A stretch of DNA of 64,000 nt from Pseudomonas beijingensis (lineage in GTDB: Bacteria > Pseudomonadota > Gammaproteobacteria > Pseudomonadales > Pseudomonadaceae), in the NCBI RefSeq assembly GCF_030687295.1, contig NZ_CP117425.1, positions 434,001 to 498,000 on the forward strand. The letters are read 5' to 3'. The position numbers and the translations under genes are program-made. Shown in pieces: positions 1 through 10,463 of the stretch. Position 1 is the stretch's first letter, and every line of letters begins with the position of its first letter. The notes under the pieces were generated by a model. That model was given only the letters and a program-made list of their open reading frames with translations. It ran no database searches and had not been told where the DNA came from.

Positions 1-573
1 GAACGCGTCCAGTACGTGACCGGCCCCTTGATCGTGGCGCTGAACAAGACCGATCGCATTGAAGACAAGGCCGAGCTGATGCCGCACCTGTCCTGGTTGC
101 AGGAACAGTTGCCCAATGCCCAGATCATCCCGATCTCTGCCCAGCACGGCCATAACCTCGACGCGCTGGAGCGGGTGATTGCCGAACACCTGCCGGAAAA
201 CGATCATTTCTTCCCTGAAGACCAGATCACCGACCGCAGCAGCCGTTTCCTTGCCGCCGAGCTGGTGCGCGAGAAAATCATGCGCCAGATGGGCGCCGAG
301 CTGCCGTACCAGATCACCGTCGAGATCGAAGAGTTCAAGCAACAGGGCAAGACCCTGCATATTCATGCGCTGATCCTCGTCGAACGTGACGGCCAGAAGA
401 AAATCATCATTGGCGACAAGGGTGAGCGCATCAAGCGCATCGGCACCGAGGCGCGCAAGGATATGGAGTTGCTGTTCGATTCCAAGATCATGCTCAACCT
501 GTGGGTCAAGGTGAAGGGTGGCTGGTCCGATGATGAGCGGGCGTTGCGTTCGTTGGGTTACGGCGACCTCTGA
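1..573 (+). CDS. era: GTPase Era, C-terminal part (5' end outside window)
   Basis: Essential Ras-like GTPase that binds 16S rRNA near its 3' end and helps mature the 30S subunit. The reading frame is open from base 1, so the start and the G1-G3 motifs lie upstream. Visible are the G4 motif NKTD near the start and an ISA-type G5 motif (PISAQHG), followed by the C-terminal KH RNA-binding domain, with a [11 protein letters not shown] segment matching the KH GxxG loop. It is followed by recO and pdxJ on the same strand, the usual rnc-era-recO-pdxJ order of Pseudomonas. The identification is firm; only the N-terminal part is missing. Confidence 0.97.
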   Translation, partial: ERVQYVTGPLIVALNKTDRIEDKAELMPHLSWLQEQLPNAQIIPISAQHGHNLDALERVIAEHLPENDHFFPEDQITDRSSRFLAAELVREKIMRQMGAELPYQITVEIEEFKQQGKTLHIHALILVERDGQKKIIIGDKGERIKRIGTEARKDMELLFDSKIMLNLWVKVKGGWSDDERALRSLGYGDL

Positions 574-600
574 TCGCATAACCGGATGTACCGAGAACAT

Positions 601-690
601 TGTGGGAGCGAGCTTGCTCGCGATGAGGGCCTGATATTCAACATGGATGTTGACTGACAGTCCGCCATCGCGAGCAAGCTCGCTCCCACA
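601..690. repeat. REPIN (paired inverted REP), era-recO gap
   Basis: Two inverted arms, TGTGGGAGCGAGCTTGCTCG and its complement, flank a spacer of about 40 bases and would fold into a long cruciform or hairpin. The whole 90-mer recurs at 2261-2350 with only three differences. This is the dispersed intergenic REP type of fluorescent pseudomonads. No RAYT transposase gene is present in the window. Confidence 0.9.
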
Positions 691-743
691 TTGGTTTGTG
701 GTTGTTTGTAAACTGTGCTCGTTTATTGAGAACTGCGATTCCC

Positions 744-1433
744 ATGTCCCCCACCCAACCCATCGCCCAACCCGCCTACGTCCTCCACAGCCGCGCCTAC
801 CGCGAAAGCAGCGCCCTGGTGGACTTCCTCACGCCCCAAGGGCGGTTGCGGGCGGTGTTGCGGGGGGCGCGGGGCAAGGCGGGGACACTGGCGCGACCGT
901 TCGTGCCGCTGGAAGTCGAGTTCCGCGGCCGGGGCGAGTTGAAGAACGTCGGGCGCATGGAAAGCAACGGCGTCGCTGCCTGGCTCAACGGCGAGGCGTT
1001 GTTCAGCGGCTTGTACCTCAATGAACTGCTGATCCGCCTGCTGCCCGCCGAAGACCCTCATCCGGCCGTCTTCGACCACTACGCCGCCACGCTGCTGGCC
1101 CTGGCCGAAGGCCGTCCCCTGGAGCCGCTGCTGCGTTCGTTCGAATGGCGGCTGCTGGATGACCTGGGCTATGGCTTCGCCCTGAACACCGACCTGCACG
1201 GTGAACCCATCGCCGCCGACGGCCTCTACCGCTTGCAAGTGGATGCCGGCCTGGAGCGGGTCTACCTGCTGCAACCGGGGTTGTTCAACGGCGCCGAGCT
1301 GCTGGCCATGGCCGAGGCCGACTGGAGCGCTCCGGGCGCCTTGTCGGCAGCCAAGCGCCTGATGCGCCAGGCCCTGGCCGTACATCTGGGCGGTCGGCCC
1401 CTGGTCAGTCGCGAGCTGTTTCGCAAGCCCTGA
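744..1433 (+). CDS. recO: DNA repair protein RecO
   Basis: RecO works with RecF and RecR to load RecA on SSB-coated single-stranded DNA and anneals complementary strands. The protein (229 residues from the ATG at 744) starts with an OB-fold: [20 protein letters not shown], then a [10 protein letters not shown] segment, typical of the RecO N-terminal domain. The helical C-terminal part contains [11 protein letters not shown]. An in-frame start 48 bases upstream exists, but it lies close to the REPIN and would add a non-conserved leader. The gene sits between era and pdxJ, as in other gammaproteobacteria. Length and context fit the family. Confidence 0.95.
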   Translation: MSPTQPIAQPAYVLHSRAYRESSALVDFLTPQGRLRAVLRGARGKAGTLARPFVPLEVEFRGRGELKNVGRMESNGVAAWLNGEALFSGLYLNELLIRLLPAEDPHPAVFDHYAATLLALAEGRPLEPLLRSFEWRLLDDLGYGFALNTDLHGEPIAADGLYRLQVDAGLERVYLLQPGLFNGAELLAMAEADWSAPGALSAAKRLMRQALAVHLGGRPLVSRELFRKP

Positions 1434-1482
1434 TCAACCCGTATGCTGTGGGCCGACTATTCGTCCCTTCAGGAGCCTTTTC

Positions 1483-2226
1483 GTGAGCACCAGCAATCGC
1501 ATTCTTCTCGGCGTGAACATCGACCATGTCGCCACCCTGCGCCAGGCCCGCGGTACGCGTTACCCGGATCCAGTCAAGGCCGCACTGGACGCGGAAGAAG
1601 CGGGGGCCGACGGCATCACCGTGCACCTGCGTGAAGACCGTCGCCACATCCAGGAGCGCGACGTGCTGCTGCTCAAGGACGTGCTGCAAACCCGCATGAA
1701 CTTCGAAATGGGCGTGACCGAAGAAATGATGGCGTTCGCCGAGCTCATCCGCCCGGCGCACATCTGCCTGGTGCCGGAAACGCGCCAGGAACTGACCACC
1801 GAAGGCGGCCTCGACGTGGCAGGGCAGGAGTCGCGGATCAGCCTGGCGGTGGAACGCTTGTCGAAAATCGGCGCTGAAGTGTCGCTGTTCATCGATGCCG
1901 ACGAACGGCAGATCGAAGCGTCCAAGCGGGTCGGTGCCCCGGCCATCGAACTGCACACCGGTCGTTACGCCGATGCTCAAACCCCTACGGACGTGGCCGA
2001 TGAGTTGCAGCGGGTCGCCGATAGCGTCGCCTTTGGCCTGGCCCAGGGCTTGATCGTCAATGCCGGCCACGGCCTGCACTATCACAACGTCCAAGCCATC
2101 GCGGCCATCAAGGGCATCAACGAGCTGAACATCGGCCACGCGCTGGTGGCCCATGCGTTGTTCGTCGGGTTCAAGTCGGCGGTGGCGGAAATGAAAGCGC
2201 TGATCCTGGCTGCCGCCAAGTCCTGA
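1483..2226 (+). CDS. pdxJ: Pyridoxine 5'-phosphate synthase PdxJ
   Basis: Condenses 1-deoxy-D-xylulose 5-phosphate with 3-amino-2-oxopropyl phosphate to give pyridoxine 5'-phosphate, the last ring-forming step of vitamin B6 synthesis. The 247-residue TIM-barrel protein shows the N-terminal [16 protein letters not shown] signature, the [18 protein letters not shown] segment and the phosphate-binding part ([10 protein letters not shown], then [14 protein letters not shown]). It begins with GTG at 1483, placed after an AGGAG ribosome-binding site at 1471-1475. It lies 49 bases after recO and is probably co-transcribed with it. Confidence 0.97.
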   Translation: MSTSNRILLGVNIDHVATLRQARGTRYPDPVKAALDAEEAGADGITVHLREDRRHIQERDVLLLKDVLQTRMNFEMGVTEEMMAFAELIRPAHICLVPETRQELTTEGGLDVAGQESRISLAVERLSKIGAEVSLFIDADERQIEASKRVGAPAIELHTGRYADAQTPTDVADELQRVADSVAFGLAQGLIVNAGHGLHYHNVQAIAAIKGINELNIGHALVAHALFVGFKSAVAEMKALILAAAKS

Positions 2227-2260
2227 CCCCCACAAAACGTGTGAGCCCCCCAATCAAAAC

Positions 2261-2350
2261 TGTGGGAGCGAGCTTGCTCGCGATGAGGGCCTGATATTCA
2301 ACATGAATGTTGACTGACAGACCGCTATCGCGAGCAAGCTCGCTCCCACA
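2261..2350. repeat. REPIN, pdxJ-mltF gap
   Basis: A 90-base inverted-arm element almost identical to 601-690 (three substitutions). It lies between the convergent ends of pdxJ and mltF, where a transcript-end hairpin would be useful. Confidence 0.9.
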
Positions 2351-2414
2351 GGGGATCTTGGGTGGATATAAAATTTGTGGATAGTCCAAGCAAAACTGTG
2401 GGGAAGGGCAGCTG

Positions 2415-3899
<1,485 letters not shown>

Positions 3900-4163
3900 C
3901 TACCGCCATATCTCGACAGCAAAAGGCCAGTCTGCTAGCGGTTGCAAAACATGTCCGCAACACCGGCCGGCCGGCGTGCGGCGGGCTTTGCGTCGCTGAA
4001 AAATATCTCTGCGCGAACCTTGGCACGGGTGTCCAGTATCGCTGAATGCGCAAAGACCGACATTCGGCCAGCACCGTGCGTGCCGTTTCGGGTGCCGTTG
4101 CCGGCGGTTTAGGCTAGAATGCACGGCCTCAAAGCACACCCCCTTCCCGAGGCTGTCCCGAAG

Positions 4164-7100
4164 ATGTTGATCCTGCGCGGCGCTCCTGCCCTTTCTGCCT
4201 TTCGCCACAGCAAACTCCTTGAGCAACTGAGCCAGAAGGTTCCGGCTGTCAGCGGCTTGTATGCTGAATTCGCTCACTTCGCCGAAGTCACCGGCGGTTT
4301 GACCGGCGACGAACAGCAGGTGCTCGCGCGCCTTCTGAAGTACGGCCCCAGTGTTCCTGTCCAGGAGCCGGCCGGTCGCCTGTTCCTGGTATTACCGCGT
4401 TTCGGCACCATTTCGCCATGGTCGAGCAAGGCCAGTGACATCGCCCGCAACTGCGGCCTGGCGAAAATCCAGCGCCTGGAGCGCGGCATTGCCTTTTATG
4501 TGGCCGGTGAGTTCAGCGAGGCCGAGGCCCAGTTGATCGCCGAAGGCCTGCATGACCGCATGACCCAAGTCGTGCTGGGCAATCTGGAGCAGGCCGCCGG
4601 TCTGTTCAGCCACGCCGAACCCAAGCCGTTGACTGCCATCGACGTACTGGGCGGCGGTCGTGCCGCGCTGGAAAAAGCCAACGCCGAATTGGGCCTGGCC
4701 CTGGCCGAAGACGAGATCGATTACCTGGTCAACGCCTTCCAGGGCTTGAAGCGCAACCCCCACGACATCGAACTGATGATGTTCGCCCAGGCCAACTCCG
4801 AGCATTGCCGGCACAAGATCTTCAACGCCAGTTGGGACATTGACGGCCAGAGCCAGGAAAAAAGCCTGTTCGGCATGATCAAGAACACCTATCAGATGCA
4901 CAACGAAGGTGTGCTGTCGGCCTACAAGGACAACGCCGCGGTGATCGTCGGCAACGTTGCCGGGCGTTTCTACCCGAACCCTGAGACCCGCCAGTACGGT
5001 GCGGTCCAGGAGCCGGTGCACATCCTGATGAAGGTCGAGACCCACAACCACCCGACCGCCATTGCGCCGTTCCCGGGCGCGTCCACCGGTTCCGGTGGCG
5101 AGATCCGCGACGAAGGCGCCACCGGGCGTGGTGCCAAGCCCAAGGCCGGCCTGACTGGCTTTACCGTGTCGAACCTGCAGATCCCGGGCTTCGAACAGCC
5201 GTGGGAAAAGCCCTACGGCAAGCCTGAGCGCATCGTCAACGCCCTCGACATCATGATCGAAGGTCCCCTGGGCGGTGCGGCGTTCAACAACGAATTCGGT
5301 CGTCCGGCCCTGACCGGCTACTTCCGTACCTTCGAACAGTCCATCACCACCCCCCGTGGTGAAGAAGTTCGTGGTTACCACAAGCCGATCATGCTCGCGG
5401 GCGGCATGGGCAACATCCGCGCCGAACACGTGCAGAAAGGCGAGATCCTGGTCGGCTCCAAGCTGATCGTCCTCGGCGGCCCGGCCATGTTGATCGGCCT
5501 GGGTGGCGGCGCCGCTTCTTCCATGGCCACCGGCACCAGCTCGGCGGATCTGGATTTCGCCTCGGTCCAGCGGGAAAACCCGGAAATGGAACGCCGTTGC
5601 CAGGAAGTCATCGACCGTTGCTGGCAGTTGGGTGAACACAACCCTATCAGCTTCATCCACGACGTCGGCGCGGGTGGCCTGTCCAACGCCTTCCCGGAAC
5701 TGGTCAACGACGGTGGCCGTGGTGGTCGCTTCGAACTGCGCAACATTCCGAACGACGAGCCGGGCATGGCCCCGCACGAAATCTGGAGCAACGAATCCCA
5801 GGAGCGTTACGTCCTGGCGGTCGGCCCGGCTGACTTCGAGCGCTTCCAGGCCATTTGCGAACGTGAACGCTGCCCGTTCGCCGTGGTCGGTGAAGCCACC
5901 GCCGAGCCGCAACTGACCGTGACCGACAGCCACTTCGGCAACAGCCCGGTGGACATGCCGCTGGAAGTGCTGCTGGGCAAGGCCCCGCGCATGCACCGTT
6001 CGGCGGTTCGCGAAGCCGAGCTGGGCGATGATTTCGACCCGTCGACGCTCGACGTCGCTGATTCTATCGAACGCGTACTGCACCACCCGGCCGTGGCGAG
6101 CAAAAGTTTCCTGATCACCATTGGCGACCGCACCATCACCGGCCTTGTGGCCCGTGACCAGATGGTCGGCCCATGGCAGGTGCCGGTGGCCGACGTGGCC
6201 GTGACCGCCACCAGCTTCGACGTCTACACCGGCGAAGCCATGGCGATGGGCGAGCGCACGCCGCTGGCACTGCTGGACGCTCCGGCGTCGGGCCGCATGG
6301 CGATCGGCGAGACCCTGACCAATATCGCAGCCTCGCGCATCGGCAAGATCTCCGACATCAAGCTGTCGGCCAACTGGATGTCCGCCGCCGGCCACCCGGG
6401 TGAAGATGCCCGCCTGTACGACACCGTCAAGGCTGTCGGCATGGAGCTGTGCCCTGAGCTGGGCATCACCATTCCGGTGGGCAAGGACTCCATGTCCATG
6501 GCCACGCGCTGGAACGACGAAGGCGTGGACAAGAGCGTGACCTCGCCGCTGTCGCTGATCGTGACCGGTTTCGCCCCGGTCACCGACATCCGCCAGACCC
6601 TGACCCCGCAACTGCGCATGGACAAGGGCACTACCGATCTGATCCTGATCGACCTGGGCCGTGGCCAGAACCGCATGGGCGCCTCGATCCTGGCCCAGGT
6701 GCATGGCAAGCTCGGCTCGCAAGCACCGGACGTCGATGATGCTGAAGACCTGAAAGCGTTCTTCGCCGTGATCCAGGGCCTCAATGCCGACGGTCACCTG
6801 CTGGCTTACCACGACCGTTCCGACGGCGGTTTGCTGACCACCGTGGTGGAAATGGCCTTTGCCGGCCACTGCGGCCTGAGCCTGACCCTCGACAGCGTCG
6901 CCGAGTCCAAAGCCGAGATCCCGGCCCATCCTGTTCAACGAAGAACTGGGTGCAGTGATCCAGGTTCGCCAGGACGCCACCCCGGACATCCTCGCCCAGT
7001 TCAGCGCCGCCGGCCTGGCCGATTGCGTCTCGGTGATCGGCCAGCCGATCAACAACGCCCACATCAACATCACCTTCAATGGTGACACCGTCTTCGAAGG

Positions 7101-8061
7101 CCAGCGCCGCCTGTTGCAGCGCCAGTGGGCGGAAACCAGCTACCAGATCCAGCGCCTGCGCGACAACGCCGAGTGCGCCGAGCAGGAATTCGACGCGCTG
7201 CTGGAAGAAGACAACCCGGGCCTGAGCGCCAAGCTCAGCTACGACGTCAACGAAAACGTGGCCGCGCCCTACATCAAGAAAGGCATTCGCCCACAAGTGG
7301 CGGTCCTGCGCGAGCAGGGCGTCAACGGTCAGGTGGAAATGGCGGCGGCGTTCGACCGCGCCGGTTTCAACGCGATCGACGTGCACATGAGCGACATCCT
7401 CGCCGGTCGTGTCGACCTGAACGACTTCAAGGGCATGGTTGCCTGCGGCGGTTTCTCCTACGGCGACGTGCTGGGTGCCGGTGAAGGCTGGGCCAAGTCG
7501 GCGCTGTTCAACAGCCGTGCCCGCGATGCGTTCCAAGGGTTCTTCGAGCGTAACGACAGCTTCACCCTCGGCGTGTGCAACGGTTGCCAGATGATGTCCA
7601 ACCTGCACGAGCTGATTCCGGGTAGCGAGTTCTGGCCGCACTTCGTGCGTAACCGTTCCGAGCAGTTCGAAGCCCGCGTGGCGATGGTCCAGGTGCAGGA
7701 GTCGAACTCGATCTTCCTGCAGGGCATGGCCGGTTCGCGCATGCCGATCGCCATCGCCCACGGTGAAGGCCACGCGGAATTCGAAAGTGAAGAAGCCTTG
7801 CTCGAAGCCGACCTGTCCGGTTGTGTGTCGCTGCGTTTCGTCGACAACCACGGCAAGGTCACCGAAACCTACCCGGCCAACCCGAACGGCTCGCCACGCG
7901 GGATCACCGGCCTGACCAGCCGCGACGGCCGCGTCACGATCATGATGCCGCACCCGGAACGGGTGTTCCGCGCGGTGCAGAACTCGTGGCGTTCGGACGA
8001 CTGGAACGAAGACGCGCCATGGATGCGCATGTTCCGCAACGCCCGCGTCTGGGTGAACTAA
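4164..8061 (+). pseudogene. purL: Phosphoribosylformylglycinamidine synthase, interrupted by a one-base frameshift
   Basis: PurL makes FGAM from FGAR, glutamine and ATP in purine synthesis. The ATG at 4164 ([13 protein letters not shown]) gives the usual Pseudomonas N-terminus. The first frame reads correctly to AESKAEIPA, then shifts at the CCC at 6925-6927. Reading GCC ATC instead of GCC CAT restores [12 protein letters not shown] and runs to the stop at 8061. Without the extra base the gene is exactly 1299 codons with the stop (1298 aa), the family length. The glutaminase domain is intact, with Cys in GVCNGCQMM and His/Glu in HGEGHAEF. As written, the product would stop near 7085 without the amidotransferase domain. 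purL loss normally means purine auxotrophy, so a sequencing error is at least as likely as a real mutation. Confidence 0.93.
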
Positions 8062-8065
8062 GGCG

Positions 8066-8377
8066 GTGTACAAGCTCTGCTTTTTCGTCCCGGCCAGCCA
8101 TGTGGACGAGGTCAAAAGCGCTGTGTTCGCCGCCGGTGGCGGGCGAATTGGCGACTATGACCACTGCGCCTGGCAAGTGTTGGGTCTGGGCCAGTTTCGC
8201 CCGTTGGACGGCAGCCAGCCGTTCATTGGCGAGGCGGGGCAGGTCGAGCAGGTCGAGGAATGGAAAGTGGAGCTTGTCGTGGCCGACGAGTTGATCCGCC
8301 CCGTGGTGGAGGCGCTGAAACAGAGCCATCCCTACGAGACACCGGCGTATGAAGTGTGGCGGTTGGAGGATTTCTGA
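8066..8377 (+). CDS. NIF3-like (YqfO-type) small protein
   Basis: A 103-residue protein beginning with GTG four bases after the purL stop (MYKLCFFVPASHVDEVKSA) and ending with a PYETPAYEVWRLEDF tail. It matches the small stand-alone proteins related to the domain inserted in NIF3/YqfO metal-binding proteins (NGG1-interacting factor 3-like). The conserved features are GGGRIGDYDHCAW near the N-terminus and SHPYETPAYEV near the C-terminus. The biochemical role is not established. Tight spacing suggests translation coupled to purL, and a strong terminator follows. Family membership is fairly sure, function is not. Confidence 0.85.
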   Translation: MYKLCFFVPASHVDEVKSAVFAAGGGRIGDYDHCAWQVLGLGQFRPLDGSQPFIGEAGQVEQVEEWKVELVVADELIRPVVEALKQSHPYETPAYEVWRLEDF

Positions 8378-8395
8378 TCCCCTGGCGCCTGAATG

Positions 8396-8430
8396 AAAAA
8401 CCCGCTGATTGATTCAGCGGGTTTTTTATT
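8396..8430 (+). terminator. Rho-independent terminator after the NIF3-like gene
   Basis: AAAAACCCGCTGA, a short loop and TCAGCGGGTTTTTT form a perfect GC-rich stem followed by a T-run, 18 bases after the stop codon. It would end the purL transcript. Confidence 0.92.
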
Positions 8431-8457
8431 GCCCGCGATTCTGTGTACACGAACCCT

Positions 8458-8694
8458 TGTGGCGAGGGAGCTTGCTCCCGCTGGGCTGCGCAGCGGCCCC
8501 AAGCTTTTTGGCGGTTGCTGCGCAACCGAGCGGGAGCAAGCTCCCTCGCCACGGGGATGGTGTGTATCAGATATTTGATGTTGCTTGTGCCGGCCTCATC
8601 GCGAGCAAGCTCGCTCCCACAGTGGGTTTGTGTTGTTCACAAAACAAGTGATCGACACCGAACCCTGTGGGAGCGAGCTTGCTCGCGATGGCGG
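8458..8694. repeat. REP cluster between convergent purL and nag units
   Basis: A long inverted repeat (GTGGCGAGGGAGCTTGCTCC ... and its complement, about 8458-8552) with inner GCGCAGC-type palindromes is followed by single REP arms at about 8597-8622 and 8666-8694 in opposite orientation. Two REP families lie side by side. No gene is visible here. Confidence 0.85.
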
Positions 8695-8714
8695 ACTATC
8701 AAGTAGCGGAAGAT

Positions 8715-10430
8715 CTAGGCTTTGACATCTGCCTTACGACTCAGCACCGCCGCCTCCAACACCCGCCACAACCCCGGCGCTTTCTCCCCCAACAACAAGT
8801 GCCACACACCATCTTCCAGCGAGCTGACACCCTGGCAACCCAGCGCCTTGAGCTGGCTTTCCGACAACCCCTTGCCATCGGCCAACTGCACCCGCAAACG
8901 GCTCATCGCCACGCAATCGAGCTGCACCACATTCGCGCCACCGCCCAGGGCCGCGAGCCATTGCTGCGCTTCGGCTTCAGAGACGACGGTCGGTAGGGCA
9001 GGCTCAGCCACGGCGGCCACGGGCGCGTTGGTTGGCCGTTCGGAAGAGGGCAACGCCAAGCGGATTTCGTCGGCGATGCTGTCGGCCATCGGCCCCACCA
9101 CCACCTGCAGGCTGCCGCCATTGCCGGGGCGGACCACGGCCATGGCGCCGAGGGCCTTGAGCTGGGCGTCGGACGCTTTGTTGCGATCCACCAGGTCCAG
9201 TCGCAGGCGCGTGGTGCAGGCGCCGAGGGTGATCAGGTTGTCAGCGCCGCCCAAGGCCTGGATGTAGGCAGCGGCGCGCTGGTTTTCGGCGATGGCCGGT
9301 TTGTCGCCCGCCGGCACCTCTTCACGCCCCGGCGTCTTCAGGTCGAAGCGACGGATGCAGAAGTCGAACACCAGGTAATAGATCGCTGCGTAGGCCAGGC
9401 CCACCGGGACGACCAACCAGCCGTTGGTGGATTTTCCCCAGCCCAGGACCATGTCGATAAAGCCCCCGGAGAAGGTAAAACCCAGGTGAATGCCCAGCAG
9501 ATTGGTCACTGCCATCGACAGGCCGGTGAGCAGCGCGTGGACCAGGTACAACAGCGGCGCAAGGAACATGAAGGCGAATTCGATCGGTTCGGTGACACCG
9601 GTCAGAAACGAGGTCAGCGCCATGGACAGCAGAATCCCGCCCATGACTTTGCGGCGCTGGGGCAGGGCGTTGCGGTACATCGCCAGGCACGCGGCGGGCA
9701 GGCCGAAGAGCATCACCGGGAACATGCCGGTCATGAACTGGCCGCCCTTGGGGTCGCCGGCGAAATAACGGGTCAGGTCACCGGTGACCACCGCGCCGGT
9801 GGTCGGGTCGGTAAAGCTGCCGAAGATGAACCAGGCCATGTTGTTGAGGATGTGGTGCAAGCCGGTGACGATCAGCAATCGATTGAATACGCCGAAGACG
9901 AACGCGCCGAAACTGCCGCTGGCCATCAGCAGCTCGCCGAAGCTGTTGATGCCGTGCTGGATCGGCGGCCAGACCAGGCCGAACACCAGGCCAAGGCCCA
10001 CGGCGCTGAAACCGGTGACAATCGGCACGAAGCGCCGGCCGCCAAAGAACGCCAGGTACTCCGGTAGCTTGATGTCCTTGAAGCGGTTGTACAGCGCACC
10101 GGCCAACAGGCCGCTGATGATCCCGGCGAGCATGCCCATGTTGATGGTCGCGTCGAGCACCTTCAGCGTCGCGATCATGACCAGGTAGCCGATGGCCCCG
10201 GCCAGCCCCGCCGTGCCGTTGTTGTCCCGGGCGAAACCCACGGCGATGCCAATGGCGAAGATCATCGGCAGGTTGGCGAAAATCGCTCCGCCGGCGTCGT
10301 GGATGATCGCGATATTCAACAGGTCCGTGTCACCCAGGCGCAGCAGCAGGCCGGCGATCGGCAGGATCGCGATAGGCAACATCAGCGCCCGGCCAAGGCG
10401 TTGCAGACCTTCAATGAAATGCTGGTACAT
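8715..10430 (-). CDS. nagE: PTS N-acetylglucosamine-specific EIICB component
   Basis: Imports and phosphorylates N-acetylglucosamine. Residues 1 to about 360 form the membrane EIIC domain (about ten hydrophobic segments, with the GVTEPIEFAF signature near 279-287). An EIIB domain follows at about 385-460, with the phosphorylated Cys405 in LGACTTRLR. Unusually, a second EIIB-like domain follows (about 485-560). Its active-site segment reads LDCVAMSRLRV, so the cysteine is displaced (Cys506, about two positions from the expected site). EIIA, HPr and EI are supplied by the neighbouring nagF. The gene is last in the nagR-A-B-F-E operon, 33 bases after nagF. Specificity for GlcNAc rests on operon context. 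Confidence 0.94.
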   Translation of the reverse strand: MYQHFIEGLQRLGRALMLPIAILPIAGLLLRLGDTDLLNIAIIHDAGGAIFANLPMIFAIGIAVGFARDNNGTAGLAGAIGYLVMIATLKVLDATINMGMLAGIISGLLAGALYNRFKDIKLPEYLAFFGGRRFVPIVTGFSAVGLGLVFGLVWPPIQHGINSFGELLMASGSFGAFVFGVFNRLLIVTGLHHILNNMAWFIFGSFTDPTTGAVVTGDLTRYFAGDPKGGQFMTGMFPVMLFGLPAACLAMYRNALPQRRKVMGGILLSMALTSFLTGVTEPIEFAFMFLAPLLYLVHALLTGLSMAVTNLLGIHLGFTFSGGFIDMVLGWGKSTNGWLVVPVGLAYAAIYYLVFDFCIRRFDLKTPGREEVPAGDKPAIAENQRAAAYIQALGGADNLITLGACTTRLRLDLVDRNKASDAQLKALGAMAVVRPGNGGSLQVVVGPMADSIADEIRLALPSSERPTNAPVAAVAEPALPTVVSEAEAQQWLAALGGGANVVQLDCVAMSRLRVQLADGKGLSESQLKALGCQGVSSLEDGVWHLLLGEKAPGLWRVLEAAVLSRKADVKA

Positions 10431-10463
10431 GGCGTCTCTCCTTTTATTGTTGTTCGACGGGGC

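Noticed and set aside
4092..4120. Sigma-70 promoter before purL (TAGAAT at 4115-4120)
   Set aside because: The TTGCCG candidate at 4098-4103 is only 11 bases away, and at 17 bases the sequence is a poor -35.
4392..7088. Very long open frame on the minus strand opposite purL
   Set aside because: It mirrors the codon bias of purL (GC-rich third positions keep the opposite frame open), and its translation is low-complexity His/Gln/Val-rich with no family motif.
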